Assembly (NCBI GenBank): GCA_023630585.1
Contig: CM042551.1
Location: 4,900,001 to 4,964,000, forward strand
Direction of reading: 5' to 3'
Source of the DNA: Cranoglanis bouderius
Taxonomy: Eukaryota; Chordata; Actinopteri; Siluriformes; Cranoglanididae
DNA: 64,000 nt
Position numbers and translations under genes: made by a program. Below are positions 54,930-64,000 of this stretch, piece by piece. Position 1 is the stretch's first letter; every line of letters begins with the position of its first letter. The notes below the pieces were generated by a model that searched no databases, had not been told where the DNA came from, and saw only the letters and a program-made list of their open reading frames with translations.

Positions 54930-55070
54930 TTTTTTCTAATATTTTGGCTATTTGTTTGCGTCATAGATTTGAACTTTCCACAGAACACATTAGGACTAAG
55001 TTTACATTATTTATAGGCTACCGACTTGGCTATTTCTTTGGATTTAATCCATTCAGTTCAGTCAAACAGG
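54930..55070 (+). repeat. hAT-like repeat, third copy (fragment)
   Basis: GAACTTTCCACAGAACACAT, TAGGACTAAG, TTTATAGGCT and GGATTTAATCCATTCAGTTC match the copies at 14690-15065 and 45000-45575. Confidence 0.6.
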
Positions 55071-55229
55071 CAAAAAATGTTTTGCTCATTCTTCCTTTTA
55101 GACCTAAACAGACCGTCACTTTTACCCATTTAGCTGAAACGTGGCTGTATGTTGTGTATAAGAGTTTCACCCCAGCACTAAAACATACTGTACGTTTCCC
55201 TTGTGGCCATACAACACAATAAAACAGTG

Positions 55230-55258
55230 TGTCTAAGTCTAAGTCTAAGTCTAAGTGT
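55230..55258. repeat. (TCTAAG)n short tandem repeat
   Basis: About 4.5 copies of a hexamer; not a telomeric sequence. Confidence 0.9.
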
Positions 55259-55313
55259 TAACCTCCATTCAGAGAAGAAGGTGTGTATGTTGTAGCTCTA
55301 ATATGAGTATCAT

Positions 55314-55693
55314 CAGGCTTGGGGAGTAACGGAATACATGTAACGGCGTTATGTAATCAGGATACAAAAAAACTGGTAACTGTAATCTGTTACAGTTACG
55401 TCAAAAACCAAAGTAATCAGATTACAGGTACATTTTGTAAAAAAAAATGGGAATACTATCAGGATTACAATTTTTTTTATTTTTTATTTTTTTACATTTA
55501 AAACTAAAGAAATTAATCTTTTGACATAACACAATATAGACAGCTGCTTGATTATAGTTCTGGTTCTCTCCTGCCAGTCATGACTCACATGGCAACCTCC
55601 TGGTTAATTTGGTAGAAATGAACACAAATACTTGGATTGCATTAATTTGTAACTGTAACGGAAAAACATTTTTAAAGTACCCTCCCAACCCTG
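55314..55693. mobile_element. hAT-like MITE with perfect 8-bp target duplication
   Basis: The 380-base element starts CAGGCTTGGGGAGTAAC and ends AGTACCCTCCCAACCCTG, imperfect inverted ends. AGTATCAT flanks it on both sides (55306-55313 and 55694-55701). Eight-base duplications are the hAT signature. The body carries several GTAAC/GTTAC inversions (GTAACTGTAATCTGTTAC). It is non-coding and depends on a transposase elsewhere. Confidence 0.88.
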
Positions 55694-56332
55694 AGTATCA
55701 TTATATGTGTATGTGTGTGAATACCTGAGCATTAAAGAAAAAGGAACAGAGTGGAAATAAAGGAAAGAAAAGTGCAGACAAAGTGCTGAAGAGGGCACAA
55801 ACACTTTATTTGCCTCGTATTTAAAGATGATTGAGGGCTGTGTGTACACAGGCATGTGTGTGTATACGTATACGTGTGTATGTGTATGTGCACGCACGCA
55901 TGGCTTGTTTGTTACGAGTGTGTGTGTGTGTGTATGAGAGGCAAAGTGAAAAGAAAAGCATTAGCCGAGATTACGCCACACTCCCTCTGGCTCTTGTTAC
56001 TCATGCGCCAGTTGCAGCTCGGCGGTTCCCACACCTTCACACAGACACGAACAAATCTACACCCTAGGCCGCACCTGTACCTGCCTGTCCCGACAAGGCC
56101 CTCCACCGGCCGCTAAGCCATGGATTTGCTGCTGCTTACTACTTGAAACTGAAGAGAGATGGAGTAATAAAAAGCACAAATCTGGCAAGGGTTCTGTCTA
56201 AACATCAGCGAGAGATTTACTACAGCAAATGTACCGTTATTACAGGGGTATAATTAGAACAAACGTGGTTGTATGGAGAATGGTTTTCTCAATCGTAAAC
56301 ACAGAGAGCTCCCTCACACAGCTGTGATTGGC

Positions 56333-57165
56333 TGTCCCACTGTTATTACTTTTACAAATATGTACGTAAAGGACATTTTAAACACAGGTAACATGTCCTT
56401 CACAACGCCCATATTTCAGATAAATAACAAATACAGTGAAATAATAACTAAAACAGCATTTCTGCTCCTCTGAGGTCCACTTTAACTACACTTTAATCAT
56501 TAAAATACTGCGAAAATAGAACTTTTGCATTAACGTTCGACTCCACTTATCATCTCGTGTGAAATGTCCTTTTCTGTGACTTATGCATTATAGAAATTAT
56601 GAAAAAATTTACATATGAGTTCATTCACTCAACCCTGTTATCTGGACACATTCACCCCTGTGAATGTGGAACACGCCACAAGTCAACAGGAAGCTGCATC
56701 ATCCGAATTTCCTGAAGAGTTCTCTAATTCTTTTTTCTTTAGTTTCAATTATAATTATATAATAATAATAATAGTTGTGGGGCACAGTGGCTTAGTGGTT
56801 GCCTCACACCTGCAGGGGTTGGGGTTTGATTCCCGCCTCCGCCCTGTGTGCGCATGTTCTCCCTGTGCTTTGGGTTCAGGCTCCGGGCTCCAGGCTCCCC
56901 GTGACCATGTGTAGGATAAGCGGTATGGAAAATGGAGGGATGGATGGATAATAATTATAATTAAGCCATATTAAAAAGTCCCTTAAAAATCATTTAAAGT
57001 AGATCATTAGAATGTCTTTAATGTCCTTGTGATATTAGCATGGATACTAGTTAACCACATTTTGTGTATTTGCTAAATCCATGCTAACTCATGTATTTTA
57101 TTCATTTAAGAGCAAAATACAGCGTGTCAGCAAAGAAACCTTGTAAAAAAAATCAAATACTGAAA
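56333..57165. repeat. 0.7 kb dispersed repeat, copy 2, interrupted by a SINE
   Basis: Partner of 54135-54860; the SINE at 56779-56949 interrupts it at a point where copy 1 is continuous. Confidence 0.8.
56779..56949 (+). mobile_element. tRNA-type SINE, internally shortened
   Basis: GGGGCACAGTGGCTTAGTGG has a pol III A-box-like start and GGTTTGATTCC near 56823 a B box. The tail reads GGATAAGCGG and ends in a GGAT repeat. It sits in AT-rich DNA with similar ATAATTATAAT words on both sides. It is shorter than the common fish form I remember. Confidence 0.78.
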
Positions 57166-57329
57166 TTAATGAAAACTTATTTAAAAAAAAAAGGATAAAT
57201 AGGATGTGGAATCGCTCATACAGTATATTGGAAATAAAAGGGTTTAGCATTAGGTTGTTAGTATTAACATACTGCACATATTAAGATGCATCTCGCATTA
57301 AACTCTACAGCCCATTAACATTTTTTCTC

Positions 57330-57665
57330 GGTTACTCCTTGAAGCACGCTTTGTCCTGCTGCTGGTCACTGGCTCCTGCCAGGCCTGGCTCCACCCACAC
57401 TGTCTCCCAAACTCAGCCAAAGTCAACCAGAGTTGTTTGTTCTGCCGGCCAAAACGTCTCGGTGATCACAAAATCCCTCACCAGAACCCCCACGCTGTTG
57501 TCCATCACTACTGCATCAGTGTCAGATTACACCCCTGTTATTACCATACTCTTCCTCCTTCCTTTCAGTTCTGATCCGCAGCCAGGCGTCACGAGTCAGG
57601 GCCAAGTGCATGCTATCGTCTCGAATGAGTTTCACAACGTCGGCGTAACAGACGAGATGTAATCT
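57330..57665. other. unidentified GC-richer island with open frames on both strands
   Basis: The plus strand is open over 57339-57662 from an ATG. On minus, two stretches look protein-like: VVMDNSVGVLVRDFVITETF (about 57480-57540, ending at a stop just after VDFG) and YADVVKLIRDDSMHLALTRD then AWLRI (about 57575-57640). They lie in different phases or are separated by a stop, so an intact gene is not shown. I recognise no family. Confidence 0.3.
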
Positions 57666-58743
57666 GGTTTGAATTACGTAACATGTTTACAATAATCAAG
57701 TAATCAGATCCATTTGGAAATGTGTGTAATTAGCATATAGTTACTTTTTCGTGCATGTTTGATGGAGAGGAATCAGAGTATATTAAATTATAATTCATTG
57801 TGTGGCCATAAAAAGAAAGGCGTAATACAAAACGGCCATTAGGATGAATAACGTGGTTTACTGCAGTGGAGCTCATTCTACGTTATTTATTTATTTATTT
57901 AAATTTATTTTTACATTTTTTTATGAGTTGAAGATTTATACTCAGTTTTGTTGTTGCCAATTCTCACTTACTAGCTAGGTTTTCTCTTTCGCACCACATG
58001 AGGAGGAGAGCGCTAACTGGGTGCTAACTGCTCTCATCTGTTAGTGCTAGATGCCTGTTATTTGCTAGCATAACTCTGATCAATGAGGGACAGATGACCG
58101 ACCCAAAGCAAAGTTAATTAAACTCTTTTGGACCTTTAGGGGTCAAATATATGATTCACAGTCCACTGCACAAGAGCATCCCAGCTAATGGTTAACAGTA
58201 GAAGGTAAAGGGACAGTTAGTGTACAGCCTATGCAGCTCGCTAGTTCATATGTACAGTATGTAGATAATAGGTGTGCTGTTGTGTCTTATTAATCTTAAG
58301 GATTTTTACCTTGCTCAACTGTGTTTTTTTTTTTTTGGTCATGGGATTTGAACTCTCAAAGCTGCTTTCACACTTGGTGTGTTTTTCTCGAGCACCATCA
58401 CACATCTTATGAGGAACGTTTACAAGGCAGGTGGAGCGTGGCCACTTTTAAAAAGTGTCACCAATGATGTTTTTTAATCACAGTGGAATGCTTACAAAAG
58501 GTAAAATATAATTTACAGAAAAGCACGGAGTGATGTCAGTCACTTTTATCTCAAAACCAAAGTTGGGGGCAAGCAAGAAAAACAAACATGAAGAATAGAG
58601 TGCTAGTGAAATATCTGAACAGATTTATGACAGTCCAAAATATTTCATTTACAACACTCCAACATTGCAGTATAAATAAAAATAACAACGTCTATTTTGG
58701 GATGTTCACCAGTATGCAATGTGACGTTAACTGTTCTTGTATA
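57666..58743. other. gene-free AT-rich stretch
   Basis: No gene or clear element recognised. Confidence 0.5.
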
Positions 58744-59868
58744 GAGGTGCATCTAAAAAAAAATATATATATATATATATTCCCCCCATAATTTAATTCA
58801 AAAAGTGGAACTTTCATATATTCTAGATTCATTACACACAAAGTGAAATATTTCAAGCCTTTTTTTTTTATTTATTTTTTTTTAATCTTGATGATTATGG
58901 CTTACAGCTCATGGAAATGAGATACTGGAAATCCAGTATCTCAAAAATATTAGAATAAAAAATTTATAATACAGCAATGTCGACCTGAGAAGAGCTCTAA
59001 TCAGCTAATTAACTCAAAACACCTTTTTACTCAAAACACCATTGCTCAGTGGTCCAAAGTCCTCTTTTCAGATGAAAGTAAATTTTGCATTTCGTTTGGA
59101 AATCAAGGTCCCAGAGTCTGGAGGAAGAGTGGAGAGGCACAGAATCCAAGTTGCTTGAAGTCCAGTGTGAAGTTTCCACGGTCAATGATGATTTGGGGTG
59201 CCGTGTCATCTGCTGGTGTCGGTCCACTGTGTTTTCTCAAGTCGAGAGTCAATGCAGCGTCTACCAGGAGATTTTAGAGCACTTCATGCTTCCATCTGCT
59301 GACAAGCTTTATGGAGATGCTGATTTCCTTTTCCAGCAGGACTTGGCACCTGCCCACAGTAACAAAACAACTAGTGACTGGTTTGCTGACCATGGTATTA
59401 CTGTGCTCGATTGGCCAGCCAACTCGCCTGACCTGAATTTTGACAAGAGGAAGATGAGAGACACCAGACCCAACAATACAGACCAGCTGAAGGCCACTAT
59501 CAAAGCAACCTGGGCTTCAATAACACCTCAGCAGTGCCACAGGCTGATTGCCTCCATGCAATGCCACATTGATGCAGTAATTTGTGCAAAAGGAGCCCCG
59601 ACCAAATGTTGACTGCATAAATTAACATACATTTCAGAAAGTCAACATTTCTGTTTTGTAAATTCTTTATTCTAATATTTTGAGATACTGGATTTTTGAT
59701 TTCCATGAGCTGTAAGCCGTAATCATCAAGATTAAAACAAAAAAAGCTTGAAATATTTCACTTTATGTGTAATGAATCTAGAATATATGAAAGTTCCACT
59801 TTTTGAATTAACTCACGGGGAAAAAAAAGAACTTTTCCACGATATTCAAATTCTTTGAGATGCACCTG
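58744..59868 (+). mobile_element. Tc1-like DNA transposon C (5'-deleted)
   Basis: The ends share AGGTGCATCT, AAAAAGTGGAACTTTCATAT with TCTAGATTCATTACAC, and CTTGATGATTATGGCTTACA (the right half carries one or two changes). TA flanks lie at 58742-58743 and 59869-59870. The DNA-binding half of the gene is missing. Confidence 0.86.
59049..59612 (+). pseudogene. Tc1-like transposase remnant (element C)
   Basis: It begins in one frame with WSKVLFSDESKFCISFGNQ (first catalytic Asp), then shifts frame to DADFLFQQDLAPAHSNK (second Asp) and LDWPANSPDLN, followed by ITPQQCHRLIASM to a TGA at 59610-59612. The 5' third is deleted and there is at least one frameshift. Confidence 0.84.
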
Positions 59869-59869
59869 T

Positions 59870-62800
59870 ACAGACAAGTCACACAAGCAGCTCAAATTCT
59901 CTTGATGTTCGACCTCCAAAGCTACAGCAAAAGGCAACCAACCTCAAGCTAGGCTAGTTAGTTAGCCGATACTAGCTAGGACTGGTAAGAGTGTTGATAT
60001 AGTTACAGTGTAGGTGTCGCATGACAAAACATTACCTGTTGAGGTACTGCCCTGGCGTAAGGGTTCATAATGGTAAATTATTTTTCATTCATATGTTGTA
60101 TATTAAAGTATAGTATAAAGTACTATATAAGAAATACAGCTGAAAGATATCTCAAAGATTACATTACAGATTCCACATTTAATCATGTCAATTGTAATAC
60201 GTATTTTAATAAATCTCCTCAGTAATCGACCCAGCGCTGTGTGCTTTCCACTGTGGCAGATGCTCAGCTTTATCACAATAGAGGTCCATGACCGTCATGT
60301 CCAAACTGACCAAATAAGTAAATAAATCACATAATATCGAGCAGGAAATGCGGGAGGCCTGAAGAGCTAACTATTCACGGATTCCATGGGGTGTATCGCT
60401 TTAAATCATATTGAACTTGCTGAGAAGGGAAACATGCTGTGCTGCCAGTGTGAGGGCTAAAAGCAATGAAATAGGGTGTAACAGGAGGAGAGAAATAGCA
60501 GGGGTGGGATAGTTTGAATACCTTACGTCCTAAAGCTGCCTCGTTTCGACAAGGGAATATTGTTGAGGCCCTGTGAGTGCGTAATGCGAATATACAATTC
60601 CTGAGCGAATTGGTCATTGTGCATTAGCCAGTTTGTTGTAGATCCTTAGAAAATTATCTCAGATTATCTGGTTAGGGTTTCCTATCAGTCGTAAACCGCC
60701 TCAGTGCAGAAAGACGGTTATCTCTTCAGGGCCTGTCGAGCATTTAGTTTCAAAACAAACAAAAAACAAATCAAAAACAAAGATGAAATATGGAGATTTA
60801 TAGCCTGAGCTCATAATGATAAATGAAAAATTCGTGGCTTTTTTCTCTTGTCGATTGCTGGGGGCGTACAGCATGATTAGAGTCTAGCGAGGACAGAGGG
60901 GGGACGGAGCCAGACATTCCACTTCCACACTGGCCTTAGGTCGGGCTGGTGGTGGTTGGGGGGGTTGGGGAGGGGGTGTATTTTGGGACCATAATGCCAT
61001 TTTTATTAAAATATATTGAAGGAAAACAAGGAGGCGCACTGTTGGTGAGGAGGAGGAAATCTGCATGACAGATCCCACTCTCTGAAGGAAACTTATAGCT
61101 TTCTCTCTGGCTCACTCCCTCTCTTTGTCTTGCGTATACCCCTCCTTTTTCCCCCCACTTGTTCGCTTCCTCACTCGTTCATTTCTCCCACCTCCTTTCT
61201 CTCCATCTGTTTACTCTCTCTTCCATATCCAGACACTCACCTTGCCTTGCCCTCGGTGCTCATCTTATCTCCCCCTCCCTGTCTTTGTGAAGGCTCAGTG
61301 CTTTATCAGTCCTTACTCAAGACCACTCCAGTCACGTGATCCAGGCCTTTCTTTGCAAACCCACCATCCTAATCCCCCAACCTTTCATTTCCTAACTCAT
61401 TAAGCACCCTGTCGAATACAACAGTCTTTTCGCCTCAGGTAAGGTTTATTGCTCTGGGTGTGGCTCGATCTATAAGACTTAGTCACATTCCGCCGACCCA
61501 CCATAATGCTTACTCGTCGATATCCTAGTCCGCTTTTTTCCTTTGTTAGGGTGATTAAGCAAGTGAGCCTCTGGCTGTCTTGACCTTATGACCTGATTGG
61601 TGTGTCTCCGTGGCGACTGGATAGCGAGTGGGCTGATCATGCATGCAGGAGTAAGCAGCTTCAACTTCTGAGCTTTCTTTTTTAATTATTTATTTTAAAA
61701 ACTTTTTTAACACTTCTAAGGCTAAACAAAGCTGAAGAAGAGGTCAGAAGCACACTAGGACCGAGGCTTGTTTATTAACGCCATCAATGGAAAGCTTAGT
61801 TATGAATGAAGACCCAGAATTATACACACATGGGCACATATATCTTCACATGCAGGATACATATGCATTTATGTGTGCACATGCAATATACACAAATACT
61901 GAGGGTGTAAATCTTAGGTTTCTACTTGATACAATACAATTTTGTTTCAAGGCAAATGAAACAAATCGATGCATCAATCCAAATGGTCCAATTGTTCTGA
62001 ATACAAATACTGAGTCCAAATGTACAATAATTTTTCTAAAAGAAAAGTGATGCAGTATCAAATCCAGTATCATGTTTGGGCTAAACAAAATGTCAACTTC
62101 TTCCTATATTGTTTATGCGTTTCATTCTGTAGCTTCCATTTGATAAACATAGTTGGCCAATTCAACAAACAGACCTGTGAAAGTGGGGTTTCTTTGGCGG
62201 CAACATTTCGTAGCACCATTTTTACATCATTTTTGCTAACATTCCAAGTTAACCTCAGCGATTTCTGCTCTCTAGGTCAACCAGTCTGCCTGGGCAGCTT
62301 GATGAGTGATCATTAAAAGCCTTCACCTCACAGCTTGTCTTCACATTCGTGACTGATCTCTTCAATCTTTGTGAAAAGCACTGCCATTCAACATGCAGCA
62401 CTGCAAGTATCTGCTGAAAAGTGTGTCTGATTTCCCAAGGCTTCAAGACAGGAGAGTAAGAGGCCGGTCCTGGCATTCCAGGGCCCTGTCGTGTCGTCTC
62501 CTGGTCTCTAATTTGGGAGCAGCTGTTGGGTTCTGCAATGCCTCAACCATCAAAGCCAGGTAAGGGGGGGGGGGGGGGGGGGCTAAAGGCTGAGATGGGG
62601 ATGGGACAGGCTGCTTTCAGTCCCCTATAGGAACCTTTACATTCTTTGACACACTTTCCTCCTTCAGCAGGTCATCATCGCAGCACAGCACCTGTATTAG
62701 GTCAGGAAGTAGAAGAGATTATAGGATAAGGGCAGCATTCGGGTGCTACCGTAAGGAACCGTAAAAAAACGAGTCTGCTTTTTAAAGATGGTCAGTGAGG

Positions 62801-63660
62801 AAATGGACACTTCCTGAGCCAAAGTGAATGGAGCGCTTTGAGATAAGTATCTGCTCCCCTGAGATGTAGTGTAGTGCAGCAAAATCTGTGGCAAAGTGCC
62901 CAAAGTGAGCATAAATCTGCGGCCGCTTAGTGATTTGTTTGCCCCGAGCAATGGCACCTGCAGCTGCTGTATCTCTTAGCAAGCGAACAGGCCAACGGAA
63001 ACACAGCATGCTTCTCATCATCTTTGTTTTAAATGCTTGGCAGGAAACTCCGACCTCGCACCACTGACAGACAGACATACCAAATTATTCAAAACAACAA
63101 GTGATGCAGCCATTCGAGGCTTCGAGTAAAGTTTTTTTTTTTTTTTTTTTTTTTTTTTACCTCCACCTTCTGTTTTCACAGCATCATATCATCTGACACC
63201 AGGTCTTTAAAAATCAGTGTATGCAAAAATCCCAGCAAAGTCGTTACGCATCGAGTGTACAGAGGTAGAGTGCAGGTTCTCACAGTCGGCTCTGCATGTT
63301 GAGGCGTGGGTACCCCGGGGGATTCCAGATGTGGTCTGTTTTCTGTTGCATGTAAACCCTTAATTACACTATTGACACCGTTATGGGTCGTAATTAGTGG
63401 AAATCTCACAGAGTTCCAAGCAAGTGCTTGATAATTGATTCCCAGAGAGCACATAAATTTTTAGCACAAAGCGGTTAACTTATCTCTCGAAACATATAAT
63501 ATTCAGACACTGCCGCAACCACACCAGAAAGCTTATCTTCGTGAGCCACAACTTTCCTTTTGTCCTGAATTGACACAAGGATAAATCCATAACGTAAATC
63601 TCTCTCTCTCTTGTATAATTAAAAAATAATAATATTACCCACATGCACTGAATGAGTAAT
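59870..63660. other. gene-free 3.8 kb stretch
   Basis: Contains a run of 19 G (62564-62582), poly-T (63131-63158) and a pyrimidine-rich patch near 61100-61400. No gene recognised. Confidence 0.5.
62564..62582 (+). repeat. poly-G run
   Basis: Nineteen consecutive G. Confidence 0.95.
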
Positions 63661-63802
63661 GAATAAAACACTTGTAGCTTACAGTTATAGGAAAATAGTC
63701 AACAGCTACTGTTGCGTGATTTGGCCTGACGTGAAGTGGAGTTAGTTAGCACTCCGAAGTAGATTATTTTCCAATAACACCACGTCCCGAGGTATTTTAT
63801 TC
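63661..63802. mobile_element. palindromic MITE, copy D
   Basis: GAATAAAAC, GTTATAGGAAAATAGTCAAC and then AGATTATTTTCCAATAACAC and TATTTTATTC form the arms. Sequence beyond it (CAATTTACCGATGTTAACC) also resembles the flank of copy A (CAATTTACCAACTATTAAC), so the element may extend further. Confidence 0.68.
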
Positions 63803-63879
63803 CTCTTATACAACGACAATTTACCGATGTTAACCATTTTTATTCATTGAACAACACATTGTACTTTTTATCCATTTAT

Positions 63880-63975
63880 AGTTCTGTTTAATGTTGTAGA
63901 ACATCCATGAACCAAGTCATTTCCTGTTGTCACTTACATTATAGAAGCTATAAACCGTTCCTCCTCATCAGCATC
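63880..63975. repeat. dispersed repeat, copy matching notch3 intron 29
   Basis: See 12293-12400. It lies about 80 bases after palindromic copy D and may be part of one longer element. Confidence 0.6.
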
Positions 63976-64000
63976 TTTTTTTCTCTATCTTTAACATAAT

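Noticed and set aside
55230..55258. Interstitial telomere repeat
   Set aside because: The unit is TCTAAG, not TTAGGG, and only about 4.5 copies.
56779..56949. A functional tRNA gene
   Set aside because: It has A- and B-box-like words, but the rest does not form a cloverleaf and it has a SINE body and tail.

Overview
The window is vertebrate nuclear DNA, almost certainly from a teleost fish. Its genes are split into many GT-AG exons, and its introns are full of Tc1-like, hAT-like, piggyBac-like and LINE remnants, microsatellites and a tRNA-type SINE. No prokaryotic feature, CRISPR array or operon is present. The repeat mix suggests an otophysan such as a catfish, but that is only a guess.

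Layout. (1) Bases 1-6634, plus strand: the last five coding exons of a retinol dehydrogenase 8 (rdh8) gene. The first exon or exons lie left of the window. The 5.1 kb intron between the second and third visible exons holds two Tc1-like elements, and the second one has been split by a 5'-truncated L2/CR1-like LINE. (2) Bases 6635-7340: a short convergent intergenic gap containing a palindromic MITE with AATAAA on both strands. (3) Bases about 7340-42702, minus strand: a complete notch3 gene with 33 coding exons. I could place every exon boundary and keep the reading frame: 7368 coding bases, 2455 residues. The protein has a signal peptide, 35 EGF repeats, three LNR modules, a furin-type S1 site, a transmembrane helix, a RAM region, ankyrin repeats, a Gln-rich activation region and a PEST/degron tail. 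Intron 2 is 11.6 kb. (4) Bases 42703-43050: the notch3 5' flank, GC-rich with two GC boxes. (5) Bases 43050-64000: about 21 kb with no gene I can recognise. It holds two long pyrimidine tracts, local duplications, a piggyBac-like MITE with TTAA ends, a hAT-like MITE with a perfect 8-bp target duplication, a diverged 0.7 kb repeat pair (one copy interrupted by a SINE) and a third Tc1-like remnant.

The two genes are not known to work together. RDH8 reduces all-trans-retinal in photoreceptors, and Notch3 is a contact-dependent receptor whose cleaved intracellular domain acts with RBPJ in the nucleus. They share only a tail-to-tail 3' boundary.

I found no undescribed multi-gene system. The observations most worth following are Gly-Met in place of the usual Gly-Val at the predicted gamma-secretase S3 site, dinucleotide repeats next to three notch3 splice sites, the two-sided poly(A)-signal palindrome between the genes, a long hairpin in intron 8, and an unidentified open-frame island near 57.4 kb. 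All coordinates were read by eye from the sequence, and homology calls rest on remembered family features rather than database searches.
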